From: Desulfobulbaceae bacterium
GTDB lineage: Bacteria > Desulfobacterota > Desulfobulbia > Desulfobulbales > Desulfocapsaceae
Direction: 5' to 3'
DNA: 26,836 bases
Assembly: GCA_030632405.1 (NCBI GenBank)
Contig: DAOVUU010000001.1
Location: 1-26,836 of the forward strand
A model generated the notes under the pieces. It saw only the letters and a program-made list of their open reading frames with translations, did not search any database and was not told the DNA's origin. Below, in pieces: positions 16,208 through 23,937 of this stretch. Each line of letters opens with the position of its first letter. Position 1 is the first letter of the stretch. Made by a program: the position numbers and the translations under genes.

Positions 16208-17299
16208 ATGAAGAGTGTTCTTGTCCTGGAGCCATACTACGGTGGTTCACATAAACATTTCCTGGATGGATTGCAGGAGAAGATTCCTGCGAAATACACC
16301 TTGTTTACACTTCCGGCGAGAAAATGGAAGATGCGGATGCAGCTATCCGCCCCGTGGTTTGCTTCAAAAATAGAGGAGCTGCCCCTTTTCAGGCGAAAGT
16401 TTGACACGGTTTTGTGTTCTACCTTTGTGGATGTTGGAATGCTTAGAGCACTGCTCATCCGCATTGAAGGGTGGAATTCCAATACCCGTTTTCTCACCTA
16501 TTTTCATGAAAATCAATTTGGATATCCACGGCAGCCCGGGGATAAATTCTTTTTTCAATTCACTGCCATAAATTTTAATTCAGCACTCGCCTCTGATAGA
16601 ATAGCCTTTAATTCACATTACAATCGGGAGAGTTTTTTATCTCACTGTAAAAAATATGTGAAATCTGCGGCGGACATGGAATTGTCATGGACCCTGGACT
16701 CTTTGAAGAGAAAAAGTGAGGTCCTTTATCCGGGAATCGATTTTAGTGCAATTGATAATTCAGGAAAAAAAGTCGATAACAGAGTACCGGTAATTGTCTG
16801 GAATCACAGGTGGGAGCATGACAAGAATCCGGATGAATTTTTTGATGGTTTAGCGGAATTAGAAGAAAACAAGGTTGAATTCAAGCTCATTCTGTTAGGG
16901 CAGTCTTTTCTTACCTGGCCAAAATGCTTCGATAAAGCTCGAATCCGGTTTAAGAAAAATATAGTGCACAGTGGGTTTGCCGAGTCATATTTTAAATATG
17001 TTTCTTTACTGCAGCAGGGGGATATTGTGGTTTCAACATCTCTGCATGAGTTTTATGGAATTGCGATAATAGAGGCATTAAGGGCCGGCTGTGTTCCTGT
17101 ACTACCCGCTCGACTCTCTTACCCGGAGCTCTTTGAGAAGAACTTTCTTTATAATGAAGGTGAATTTGTAAAGTGTCTTCGACATGCACTTTTAAGTCGA
17201 GATCGACTTGATACGCTGGAGGTGAAAAGGCTGACAGATAAGTTTAGCTGGGATACTTTGTCGGGTCGATATGAGAAATGGCTTTTCGATAAGGAATAA
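16208..17299 (+). CDS. DUF3524 glycosyltransferase, homolog of tRNA-queuosine alpha-mannosyltransferase
   Basis: A 363-residue GT4-like protein. The N-terminal segment LEPYYGGSHKHFLDGL (7-22) and HENQFGYP (100-107) are hallmarks of DUF3524. The second half is a Rossmann donor domain with WNHRWEHDKNP (198-208) and the E-x7-E pair in LHEFYGIAIIEALRAG (279-294, E281 and E289). The vertebrate family member (GTDC1/QTMAN) attaches mannose to queuosine-34 of tRNA-Asp. A bacterial role in tRNA modification is plausible but inferred; a sugar transfer in the neighbouring polysaccharide pathway is the alternative. It starts 9 bp after coaBC. Its TAA stop shares its last base with a downstream repeat. 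Confidence 0.82.
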   Translation: MKSVLVLEPYYGGSHKHFLDGLQEKIPAKYTLFTLPARKWKMRMQLSAPWFASKIEELPLFRRKFDTVLCSTFVDVGMLRALLIRIEGWNSNTRFLTYFHENQFGYPRQPGDKFFFQFTAINFNSALASDRIAFNSHYNRESFLSHCKKYVKSAADMELSWTLDSLKRKSEVLYPGIDFSAIDNSGKKVDNRVPVIVWNHRWEHDKNPDEFFDGLAELEENKVEFKLILLGQSFLTWPKCFDKARIRFKKNIVHSGFAESYFKYVSLLQQGDIVVSTSLHEFYGIAIIEALRAGCVPVLPARLSYPELFEKNFLYNEGEFVKCLRHALLSRDRLDTLEVKRLTDKFSWDTLSGRYEKWLFDKE

Positions 17300-17427
17300 T
17301 GGCGTCGTAAAAAGCTCAATCTCCTGCGTTGTAGGTTTTTTACAGATACCCGACATACCACATGTATTGCCGTGTACCTGTAAAAAACACTACGCCTTGT
17401 ATATCAAACTTTTTAACTTAGCCATCT
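17299..17427. repeat. Inverted repeat element between convergent genes
   Basis: Starts with ATGGCGTCGTAAAAAG (17299-17314), which pairs imperfectly with 17412-17427 (CTTTTTAACTTAGCCA and flank). An inner stem, GTAGGTTTTTTACAG (17331-17345) with CTGTAAAAAACACTAC (17378-17393), pairs with a single 1-nt bulge around a 32 nt loop. The whole can fold into a long hairpin and could terminate transcription from both convergent genes. A second repeat unit overlaps its right edge. Confidence 0.68.
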
Positions 17428-17477
17428 ATGGCTCCCGATAAGCGTAGACTTCGAGTGACCTTTTTGCGATATTGTCA
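17421..17477. repeat. 57 bp dispersed repeat, copy B
   Basis: Gap-free match to 4782-4838 at about 85% identity by eye. It begins in the right arm of the preceding inverted element and ends 10 bp from the nadA stop. Read on the minus strand it presents TCGCAAAAAGG just after nadA, similar to the TCGTAAAAAG found after plus-strand genes. Confidence 0.7.
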
Positions 17478-17487
17478 AGGAATAGTT

Positions 17488-18546
17488 TCAGCTCTTCAAT
17501 TTTTTTGCAAAATCGAGCATTCTTTTGATCGGTATCTGTGCCTTTAGTGCAAGCTCAGGAGAAACTTCTATCTCGTTTGTCCCGTTTTTAAGTACCTCGG
17601 CCAGGTTTTGCAAAGAGTTCATACCCATCCATGGGCAATTTGCGCAGCTGTGGCAAGTTGCACCTTCACCGACAGTCGGTGCTTCCAGTAGAGTTTTTTC
17701 TGGTGCCAACTGCTTCATTTTATTAAAAATACCTGCATCTGTGGCAATGATAAATTCATTGTTGGGAAGCGTAGTTACTGCTTTGATCAGGGCCGTGGTC
17801 GATCCTACGACATCCGCTTGTTCGATCACATCTTCCCGGGATTCCGGGTGAACAAGTACTGCCGCTCCAGGGTGAAGCTTTCGTAACCGCTCAAGAGCTA
17901 CAGAACGGAATTCTTCATGTACTACACAGGAACCCGGCCAGAAAATCATATCCGCTCCGGTCAGTTTCTGAACGTACCGGCCAAGGTGCTTATCAGGCCC
18001 CCAGAGAATTTTTTCTTTTTTTTCTGCAAGATGCTGGATGATCTGTAATGCGATCCCGGAAGTAACAACCCAGTCCGAACGAGCTTTTACTTGTGCACTT
18101 GTATTGGCATAGACGACAACGGTATGATCTGGGTGTTGGTCACAGAAAGAAGAAAATAAATCGTGCGGGCATCCTTCGTCAAGGGAGCATGTTGCAGCAA
18201 GGTCCGGCATAAGAACCCGCTTTTCATTGTTCAGGATTTTCGAAGTTTCACCCATAAACCTCACTCCTGCGACGACAAGGGTCTCAGCATCGTGGTCTGT
18301 ACCGAATCGCGCCATTTCAAGTGAGTCTGCCACACATCCACCCGTCTCTTCAGCCAGGTCTTGAAGTGCTCCATCTGTATAGTAATGGGCAACCAGTACC
18401 CCATTTTGTTCTTTAAGCATCTGCTTAATACTGGTTTTCAAAATTTCTTTTTCTGTGACAGAAAGTGAAGGCCAGATTGGGTGCGGTGGTACCTGGAATA
18501 CCGGAATAGATGGAAAAGGTATCGGTTTTGTTATAGTGGGTACCAT
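17488..18546 (-). CDS. nadA: Quinolinate synthase
   Basis: A 352-residue 4Fe-4S enzyme that condenses iminoaspartate with dihydroxyacetone phosphate to quinolinate in NAD synthesis. The three cluster cysteines are C120 (ATCSLDEGC), C207 ([11 protein letters not shown]) and C304 ([10 protein letters not shown]); their spacings of 87 and 97 residues equal those of E. coli NadA (113/200/297). Other landmarks: [17 protein letters not shown] (50-66), [11 protein letters not shown] (145-155), and [10 protein letters not shown] (268-277). The N-terminal 30 residues are proline-rich and less conserved. The ATG at 18546 has a weak AAGG 10 nt upstream. No nadB or nadC is adjacent. Confidence 0.95.
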   Translation of the reverse strand: MVPTITKPIPFPSIPVFQVPPHPIWPSLSVTEKEILKTSIKQMLKEQNGVLVAHYYTDGALQDLAEETGGCVADSLEMARFGTDHDAETLVVAGVRFMGETSKILNNEKRVLMPDLAATCSLDEGCPHDLFSSFCDQHPDHTVVVYANTSAQVKARSDWVVTSGIALQIIQHLAEKKEKILWGPDKHLGRYVQKLTGADMIFWPGSCVVHEEFRSVALERLRKLHPGAAVLVHPESREDVIEQADVVGSTTALIKAVTTLPNNEFIIATDAGIFNKMKQLAPEKTLLEAPTVGEGATCHSCANCPWMGMNSLQNLAEVLKNGTNEIEVSPELALKAQIPIKRMLDFAKKLKS

Positions 18547-18694
18547 TTAGATGCGCCTTATTTTTTTGAACGTATATCAAACACACCAGTGTTGTTGGCG
18601 GAGGTTTGTGAAAGTATAGATAGTCAGTTTGCAGGTATAAATGAACCTACTCATAAGGTAATTATTCAGATGAATACAGGCAACTCTAAAAACG

Positions 18695-19102
18695 CTATGG
18701 TTCCTGATCTTTTTTTAGTATTGTGTCGCGCTGTTTCAGCAGTATATCGACGGTATGAGCAGCACGTCTTGCAGGCAGTGTGTCTCCGGGGAGTGTTCCA
18801 ATCAGTTTTTCTTCGATAAACAGTAAATATTCACGAATATCCTTACCATTTTCAGTAACTTTGAGAAGATCGAAGACATGGGGGAGGTAGGGGAGGTATT
18901 CGTCTCGATATTGCTGGTTTATTGACAGGCAGAGGGCATCCCATATATTACACAGTACATCCTCGGTGACAATATAGAGTTGCTGTTCGGCTTCTGAGCG
19001 CAATTCAGTCAGATGCTGATACGCTTGCTCTACTGAATAAATTGTATATTTTTCAGCAGATGTTTCGGCTTTCTCTTTTCTTTTAATTTTAACAGTGTCC
19101 AT
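18695..19102 (-). CDS. Unrecognised small helical protein
   Basis: A 135-residue reading frame with no family I can name. It is predicted mostly alpha-helical and charged, with a Lys-rich start and end, no signal peptide, no TM helix and only two Cys (around residues 51 and 57, not a cluster motif). The middle shows a pattern of amphipathic helices (YLPYLPHVFDLLKV and IREYLLFIEEKLIG). It is on the same strand as nadA, 148 bp upstream of it, and could share its transcript. No clear Shine-Dalgarno precedes the ATG. A GATGGCGTCGTA repeat lies 23 bp upstream of the start. Coding is likely because of length and sensible composition, but not certain. Confidence 0.55.
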   Translation of the reverse strand: MDTVKIKRKEKAETSAEKYTIYSVEQAYQHLTELRSEAEQQLYIVTEDVLCNIWDALCLSINQQYRDEYLPYLPHVFDLLKVTENGKDIREYLLFIEEKLIGTLPGDTLPARRAAHTVDILLKQRDTILKKDQEP

Positions 19103-19124
19103 TTTGAAATAGATAGTGATCTAT

Positions 19125-19246
19125 GATGGCGTCGTACAAACTGTTTATTTGCTTGGCTATCTATCTTTCCTTCATTCCGATGAACGTTAATGCACCGAAA
19201 TAATAGGAAAACAGTATGCCTCGCATATGAAGTTTTTTACAAGTGC
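19125..19246. repeat. Degenerate inverted repeat element with GATGGCGTCGTA end
   Basis: The left end is GATGGCGTCGTACAAA (19125-19140). The right end AAGTTTTTTACAAGTGC (19230-19246) is an imperfect inverse of it. The interior carries GGCTATCTAT (19155-19164) and TTCCGAT, both also found in the 57 bp repeat at 4782, so it is likely a diverged member of the same family. It separates the divergent minus-strand small gene and the DUF3786 gene. Confidence 0.5.
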
Positions 19247-19359
19247 TTTTGTTGAACTTGAATATACAATTCTTTGGACATTTTTTCCAATGAATATTAT
19301 GGGTGTATAGACTATTGAATATCTATTGGAAGATACCTTGACAGAAACAGGAGAAGTTG

Positions 19360-20172
19360 ATGTTGCAGTTTAATAATGTAATGGAAGTATTCAAACTACT
19401 GGATAAAAGTAACTGTAGAAAATGTAATGAAAAAACATGCCTGGCATTTGCTGCAGCTGTCTATAAAGGTAAAAAACAGATTAATGAATGCCCTGTGGTG
19501 AGTGATAAAGTCGCCTCTGGATATGGAATCCGAAAAAATCAGGCAGACCTGTATCAGGAAGAATTGGAGAATACGGTTAAAAAATTTGGGGAAGAACTGT
19601 CGAGAATTGATTTTGAAACTGCTGCTGAAAGAATTGGTGGTGTATTTGACGGCAATAAATTGACACTGAAGATTATGGGGAAAAATTTCAGTTTGGATAC
19701 AGATGGGAAAATTTATACAGATATCCACGTGAATTCCTGGGTTCTTGTTTCAGTATTCAGGTATATCATTAACTGCAAAGGGGCATCTGTTGAGGGTGAC
19801 TGGGTGCCATTCAGGGAGTTGGCTGGCGGCCGTGCCCGATATCGTTTGTTTGCACAGCAATGTGAAAAACCGATGAAGAGGCTAGCTGACAAACACCCTG
19901 ATTTATTGGCAGATATGGCAGATCTTTTCAGTGACGGGAAGGTATCCGATCAGTATCAATCAGATATTGCGGTAATATTATCTCCATTGCCTCTGGTACC
20001 TATGCTGATTTGCTACTGGAAAGCAGAGGATGGCATGGCCTCAAGTCTGAACCTGTTCTTTGATGTCACCGCTGAAGGGAATATTGGAATTGAAGGGGTG
20101 TATATACTTGGTGCCGGAATTACTCAAATGTTTGAAAAACTAGCCCTGCAACACGGACGAAGTACCGGGTAG
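19360..20172 (+). CDS. DUF3786 protein with N-terminal 4Fe-4S motif
   Basis: A 270-residue cytoplasmic protein. The N-terminus has C19-x2-C22-x4-C27-x16-C44, the 4Fe-4S pattern of the PF04060 type seen in corrinoid iron-sulfur proteins and Rnf-type proteins. The rest (about 60-265) matches the DUF3786 plan as I recall it: HVNSWVLVSVFRYI, a GDWVPFRELAGGR segment (about 145-160) and LPLVPMLICYWKAEDG with SSLNLFFD toward the end. Function is not established; a role in metal, corrinoid or redox handling is an inference from the motif. The ATG at 19360 follows AGGAG at 19349-19353; a TTG at 19357 is less likely. It stands alone with about 300 bp downstream before ilvH. Confidence 0.78.
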   Translation: MLQFNNVMEVFKLLDKSNCRKCNEKTCLAFAAAVYKGKKQINECPVVSDKVASGYGIRKNQADLYQEELENTVKKFGEELSRIDFETAAERIGGVFDGNKLTLKIMGKNFSLDTDGKIYTDIHVNSWVLVSVFRYIINCKGASVEGDWVPFRELAGGRARYRLFAQQCEKPMKRLADKHPDLLADMADLFSDGKVSDQYQSDIAVILSPLPLVPMLICYWKAEDGMASSLNLFFDVTAEGNIGIEGVYILGAGITQMFEKLALQHGRSTG

Positions 20173-20477
20173 ATGGTGAAAAAAACGGGTGAAACTGCTT
20201 TTCCTGTCTATCTTTTTTTATTATATCTTTGTAATTAGTGTCAGTAGTGTCCGGTTAGAAAATTGCAAAGCATGTAAAACGGATTCATGAATAACTTTTG
20301 TCCGTTTTTGGCAGTAGATTTCTTGATTTTTAAATATTTCTCACATCCAGTTTGTATCATGCCATCCTCGCAAAGACTGATACAAATCAAATGTGAAACC
20401 CGCGTGTCTGTATGAAAATTAAATGAATATCCAATGCAAGACTCATTTTTAAAATGCCAGTTCTGAAGGAGAATCAA
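20173..20477. other. Intergenic region ahead of ilvH with inverted repeat
   Basis: 305 bp without a gene. It holds TAGTGTCCGGTTAG (20245-20258), a string I associate with transposon ends in related genomes, and an 18 nt inverted repeat at 20342-20395. Promoter elements for ilvH probably lie here, but none is strong enough to name. Confidence 0.45.
20342..20395. promoter_or_regulatory. 18 nt inverted repeat upstream of ilvH
   Basis: CACATCCAGTTTGTATCA (20342-20359) and TGATACAAATCAAATGTG (20378-20395) pair over 5 and 9 bp with a 4 nt internal mismatch and an 18 nt loop. There is no T-run, so it is not an intrinsic terminator. It could be an operator or a leader hairpin; it lies 82 bp ahead of the ilvH ATG. 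Confidence 0.45.
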
Positions 20478-20984
20478 ATGGAAGAGCAATCATATGTTGT
20501 GACTTTGCTGGTGGCTAACAAGCCTGGCGTTACATCTAGGGTAACAGGTCTTTTTTCCGGGAGAGGCTATAATATGGAAAGTATTTGCGGTGCACCAACA
20601 CATGATCCTGACGTGTCCCGGATCACGATAAAAACTAAAGCCACCTCTGACCAGTATATTGAGATACAAAAGCAGCTCGATCGTCTTATCGATGTGTTTA
20701 AGGTGAGGGATATGACCATGGAGGAAAAGGCGATAAAACGTGAGATGGCCTTGATCAGTGTTGTCGTTAAGCCGGAGAATCGTACTGAACTGATTCAACA
20801 GGTAGAAATTTTTAATGCGAAAATTGTAAATGCAGGGGTTGATTCCTATATTGTCGAGGTCACAGGAACGGAAGATAAAATCGATGCCTTGGTGAAATTA
20901 CTTAAACCGCTGGGAATAAAAAAATTAACACGATCCGGGGTTCTGGCACTGTACCGTGATCTGGATGAAACCCATATGGCATAA
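20478..20984 (+). CDS. ilvH: Acetolactate synthase regulatory (small) subunit
   Basis: A 168-residue protein. The start is the ATG at 20478, after GAAGGAG, giving MEEQSYVVTLLVANKPGV. The N-terminal ACT domain (about 5-75) has the valine-binding type segment VANKPGVTSRVTGLFSGRGYN, and the C-terminal domain (about 80-160) includes MALISVVVKPENR and a SRTGVLALYR-like end (here TRSGVLALYRD). Such subunits raise activity and confer valine feedback on the ThDP catalytic subunit. Here an aminotransferase lies between it and the ThDP subunit, whereas the usual order has the large subunit directly upstream. Confidence 0.93.
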   Translation: MEEQSYVVTLLVANKPGVTSRVTGLFSGRGYNMESICGAPTHDPDVSRITIKTKATSDQYIEIQKQLDRLIDVFKVRDMTMEEKAIKREMALISVVVKPENRTELIQQVEIFNAKIVNAGVDSYIVEVTGTEDKIDALVKLLKPLGIKKLTRSGVLALYRDLDETHMA

Positions 20985-21022
20985 CAGTTTTTTATTTTTG
21001 AATTTAACTGGATAAATGATAC

Positions 21023-22186
21023 ATGACTCAGAAGAAACTCGCCCGGAGAGTGGGCAAAATAGTACCATTCTATGTGATGGATTTGCTGACACGGGCAAAA
21101 GAACTTGAAAGCAGCGGCAGATCAGTCATTCATATGGAAGTTGGAGAACCGGATTTCATTACCGCACCTCCAATAATTGAAGCGGGAAAACGTGCACTTG
21201 ATGCGGGGCATACGGGATATACACCGGCTACTGGAATTCCCGAACTGCGCAAGGTAATTGCGCAACATTATCAGGACAATTTTGATATTACTGTTGACCC
21301 TCGGCGAGTAATTGTTACACCCGGTTCTTCGGGAGCTCTTCAGCTGATAATAGGGGTGCTTGTTGATCCAGGCCAGGAAGTGCTTATGACTGATCCGGGA
21401 TACCCCTGCAATAAAAATTTCGTAGAGGTTTTTTCCGGGGTTCCTGTTCCACTTCATGTGGGGCCGGACACTGGGTACCAGTTGAGTGCAGAGCTGATTG
21501 AAAGAAACTGGGGGGCCAATACTTGTGCTGTTCTTGTTGCATCTCCGTCAAATCCAACGGGGACATTATTACCCCGTGCAGAAATGGAAAGAATTTATGA
21601 AGTAGTTAATTCGAAAGGCGGTATTCTGATTGTCGATGAAATTTATCAGGAACTGGTTTATGGTGGCGACAAATTTACTGCTCTTGATATCGGTGACGAT
21701 ATTTTTGTTATCAACAGTTTTTCTAAATATTTTGGAATGACCGGCTGGCGACTTGGCTGGCTTGTTGCTCCGGAATCGTATGTTGAGAATATTGACTGCC
21801 TGGCTCAAAATATCTTCCTGTCCTGTTCCGCTCCTGCACAATACGCTGCTCTGCAGGCTTTCAGCCCACAATGTATCGAGATAATGGAGGAACGTCGGCA
21901 GGCGTTCAGAGAGAGAAGGGATTTTCTTTTGCCTGCTTTAACAGAGATCGGGTTTGACATAGCTGTGAAACCGGAGGGAGCATTTTATCTTTATGCAGAT
22001 TGTTCCAGGCTGACTGGAGACAGTTTTAAATTCTGTTATGATCTCCTGGAAGCCGAAGGTGTGGCGATAACACCGGGGAAAGATTTTGGCAGCAACAAAC
22101 CTGAGCAACATATACGATTCGCTTATACCACCAGTATCGAGAAGATGGAAGAGGCGGTAAACAGACTGAAACGATTTATCGGTTAG
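21023..22186 (+). CDS. PLP-dependent class I/II aminotransferase
   Basis: A 387-residue fold-type I aminotransferase. Visible residues: GEPDF (41-45), N177 in SPSNPTG, D205 and Y208 in VDEIYQE, the Schiff-base lysine K235 in NSFSKYFGMTGWRLGW, and R365 in HIRFAYTT, the carboxylate-binding Arg. It belongs to the aspartate/alanine/aromatic group; the precise amino donor and keto acid cannot be told. Position between ilvH and an acetolactate-synthase-like gene suggests transamination of a related keto acid, for example branched-chain or a product of the neighbouring carboligase, but that is an inference. It starts 38 bp after ilvH and ends 44 bp before the ThDP gene, with a repeat motif just after its stop. 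Confidence 0.9.
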   Translation: MTQKKLARRVGKIVPFYVMDLLTRAKELESSGRSVIHMEVGEPDFITAPPIIEAGKRALDAGHTGYTPATGIPELRKVIAQHYQDNFDITVDPRRVIVTPGSSGALQLIIGVLVDPGQEVLMTDPGYPCNKNFVEVFSGVPVPLHVGPDTGYQLSAELIERNWGANTCAVLVASPSNPTGTLLPRAEMERIYEVVNSKGGILIVDEIYQELVYGGDKFTALDIGDDIFVINSFSKYFGMTGWRLGWLVAPESYVENIDCLAQNIFLSCSAPAQYAALQAFSPQCIEIMEERRQAFRERRDFLLPALTEIGFDIAVKPEGAFYLYADCSRLTGDSFKFCYDLLEAEGVAITPGKDFGSNKPEQHIRFAYTTSIEKMEEAVNRLKRFIG

Positions 22187-22187
22187 T

Positions 22188-22203
22188 GATGGCTTCGTAA
22201 AAA
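22188..22203 (+). repeat. GATGGCTTCGTAAAAA motif after aminotransferase stop
   Basis: One-base variant of GATGGCGTCGTAAAAA, starting 1 bp after the TAG stop. No inverse partner is visible before the next gene's ribosome binding site (AAGGAG at 22218). Confidence 0.6.
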
Positions 22204-22230
22204 TATAAAGGATTCTGAAGGAGAAAAATT

Positions 22231-23937
22231 ATGAATAACGCCCAAATTCTGGCAAAAAGTTTTGTAGACCTTGGTGTCAAGCGAGTCTTTGGCTTTTCTG
22301 GCGCAACAATTCTGCCCGCATTTCATGCCATTGGTGAATATGGGATCGATATTATAGTCGGAGCTAACGAACAGTCGTGTGCATTTGCTGCAGGAGGGTA
22401 CTCCAGGGCGAGTAACGAGGTTGGGGTTGCGGTTGTTACATCGGGACCGGCGATTACAAATACTCTGACCGCGGTAGCAGATGCAAATGCAGATTCTATA
22501 CCTCTGCTGGTTTTTGCGGGTCAGGTGGCTCAAACAAAGATGGGTACGGATGAATTTCAGACAATAAATGTTGCCAGTATTTTTGCTGATGCCGCCAAAA
22601 AGGTCATTTTGGTTAATGAATTACAAAACGTTGAAGAGATTGTAAAGGATGCGTATTTTCTGGCAAAGTCAGGAAAACCCGGCCCGGTAGTTATTGATTT
22701 CCCATACGATATCCAGCTTGCCGAAGGTGAATATCATGCCATAGCCCCTGCTCGGTTTCAGAACAAGTATGACGAGGAGCGACATCTTGGAGAAAACCAA
22801 TGTCGCGAGTTCTTCGAACTTCTTCAAAAAGCCAAGCGGCCACTTCTTTATATTGGCGGTGGACTTAACTCTGAGGCGGCAAGTGAGCGAATCCGGGCTT
22901 TTAACAGGCGTTATCAGGTGCCATCGATATGGAGTTTGATGGGCAAGGGCATCCTGAACGAAAAAGGAGACTGGGCTCTTGGTATGTTAGGGATGTTTGG
23001 TGTTCCTGCTGCCAATATGGCGATTCAGGACACTGATCTCTTTGTGGCCTTTGGCATTCGCTGGGATGACAGGGTTTCACAAAAGGTGGGGGAGTCCGGG
23101 TTGGAAGCGGACATTGCCTACTTCGATGTAAACCCTGAAAAAGTCCAGGAAGTACGTTTTGCCCGCAGTCCAAAGTTTTCCTTTATTGGAAAGGCCGAGA
23201 CGGCTCTTGATGACTTACTTAGATATGCAGAAGAGCATGATATCAAGTTGGATATAGGTGAGTGGCAGGACTACGCCCGGCAGTTGAAAAAAAATAATAC
23301 TTTGAATTTCAACAGGGAATCAAAAAATATTTTGCAGGCTGAAGTTATGGAGTTGCTGTCGGGGCTTGTCACTGAGAATTGTAAAATTACTACCGGGGTC
23401 GGCAATCATCAGATGTTCGCCGCCCAATACCTTATAAGTCCATCACCTAAATCATTCATCACATCGGGCGGCTATGGGACGATGGGGTTTTCCCTGCCTG
23501 CTGCAATAGGCGCACAATACGCCAATCCGAATGATACCATAATCGCTATTGATGGTGATGGCAGTCTTTTGATGAATTTTGGAGAATTGTTCACCATCGG
23601 CAAATATGAATTGCCGGTGAAAGTGCTCCTTCTCAACAATCATGGCGACTGTATGGTGAGAAATGTTCAAGATCTCGTCTATGAAGGAAGTTATGTGGGT
23701 ACCAAGAAAATCACATCGGTGAGTTTTGCGAATGTGGCTGGAGAAATGGGGTTTAAATTTCATCGGCGCGTTGAAGATCGTGCCGAATTAAAGAAGAGTC
23801 TTGAGGAGTTCATCGCTGCAGAAGGGCCTTCATTTCTTGAAGTTATGACCGATGTCGATGAAATGTTATACCCAAGAATTCCTGTCGGAAAGGGATATAA
23901 CGACATGGTATTGGGGCCTTATATGGAGAAAGACTGA
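22231..23937 (+). CDS. Acetolactate synthase-like ThDP enzyme with divergent active site
   Basis: A 568-residue ThDP-dependent carboligase of the AHAS/IlvB family. Family features: catalytic E47 in NEQSCAFAAGGYSRA, TSGPAITN (70-77), GTDEFQ (105-110), LMGKG and GMLGMFGVPAANMA mid-domain, WDDRV (278-282), YGTMGFSLPAAIGAQ (415-429) and the ThDP motif GDGSLLMN to LLLNN (442-470). Several positions that are almost fixed in AHAS differ: the Trp of MVRQWQ is V479, the Pro of GQVP is A100, the Ala of GTDAFQ is E108, and the Lys of PKD is Y159. Start ATG at 22231 has AAGGAG at 22218-22223. It may be a specialised acetolactate synthase or another carboligase; the ilvH gene nearby supports the former. 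Confidence 0.85.
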   Translation: MNNAQILAKSFVDLGVKRVFGFSGATILPAFHAIGEYGIDIIVGANEQSCAFAAGGYSRASNEVGVAVVTSGPAITNTLTAVADANADSIPLLVFAGQVAQTKMGTDEFQTINVASIFADAAKKVILVNELQNVEEIVKDAYFLAKSGKPGPVVIDFPYDIQLAEGEYHAIAPARFQNKYDEERHLGENQCREFFELLQKAKRPLLYIGGGLNSEAASERIRAFNRRYQVPSIWSLMGKGILNEKGDWALGMLGMFGVPAANMAIQDTDLFVAFGIRWDDRVSQKVGESGLEADIAYFDVNPEKVQEVRFARSPKFSFIGKAETALDDLLRYAEEHDIKLDIGEWQDYARQLKKNNTLNFNRESKNILQAEVMELLSGLVTENCKITTGVGNHQMFAAQYLISPSPKSFITSGGYGTMGFSLPAAIGAQYANPNDTIIAIDGDGSLLMNFGELFTIGKYELPVKVLLLNNHGDCMVRNVQDLVYEGSYVGTKKITSVSFANVAGEMGFKFHRRVEDRAELKKSLEEFIAAEGPSFLEVMTDVDEMLYPRIPVGKGYNDMVLGPYMEKD

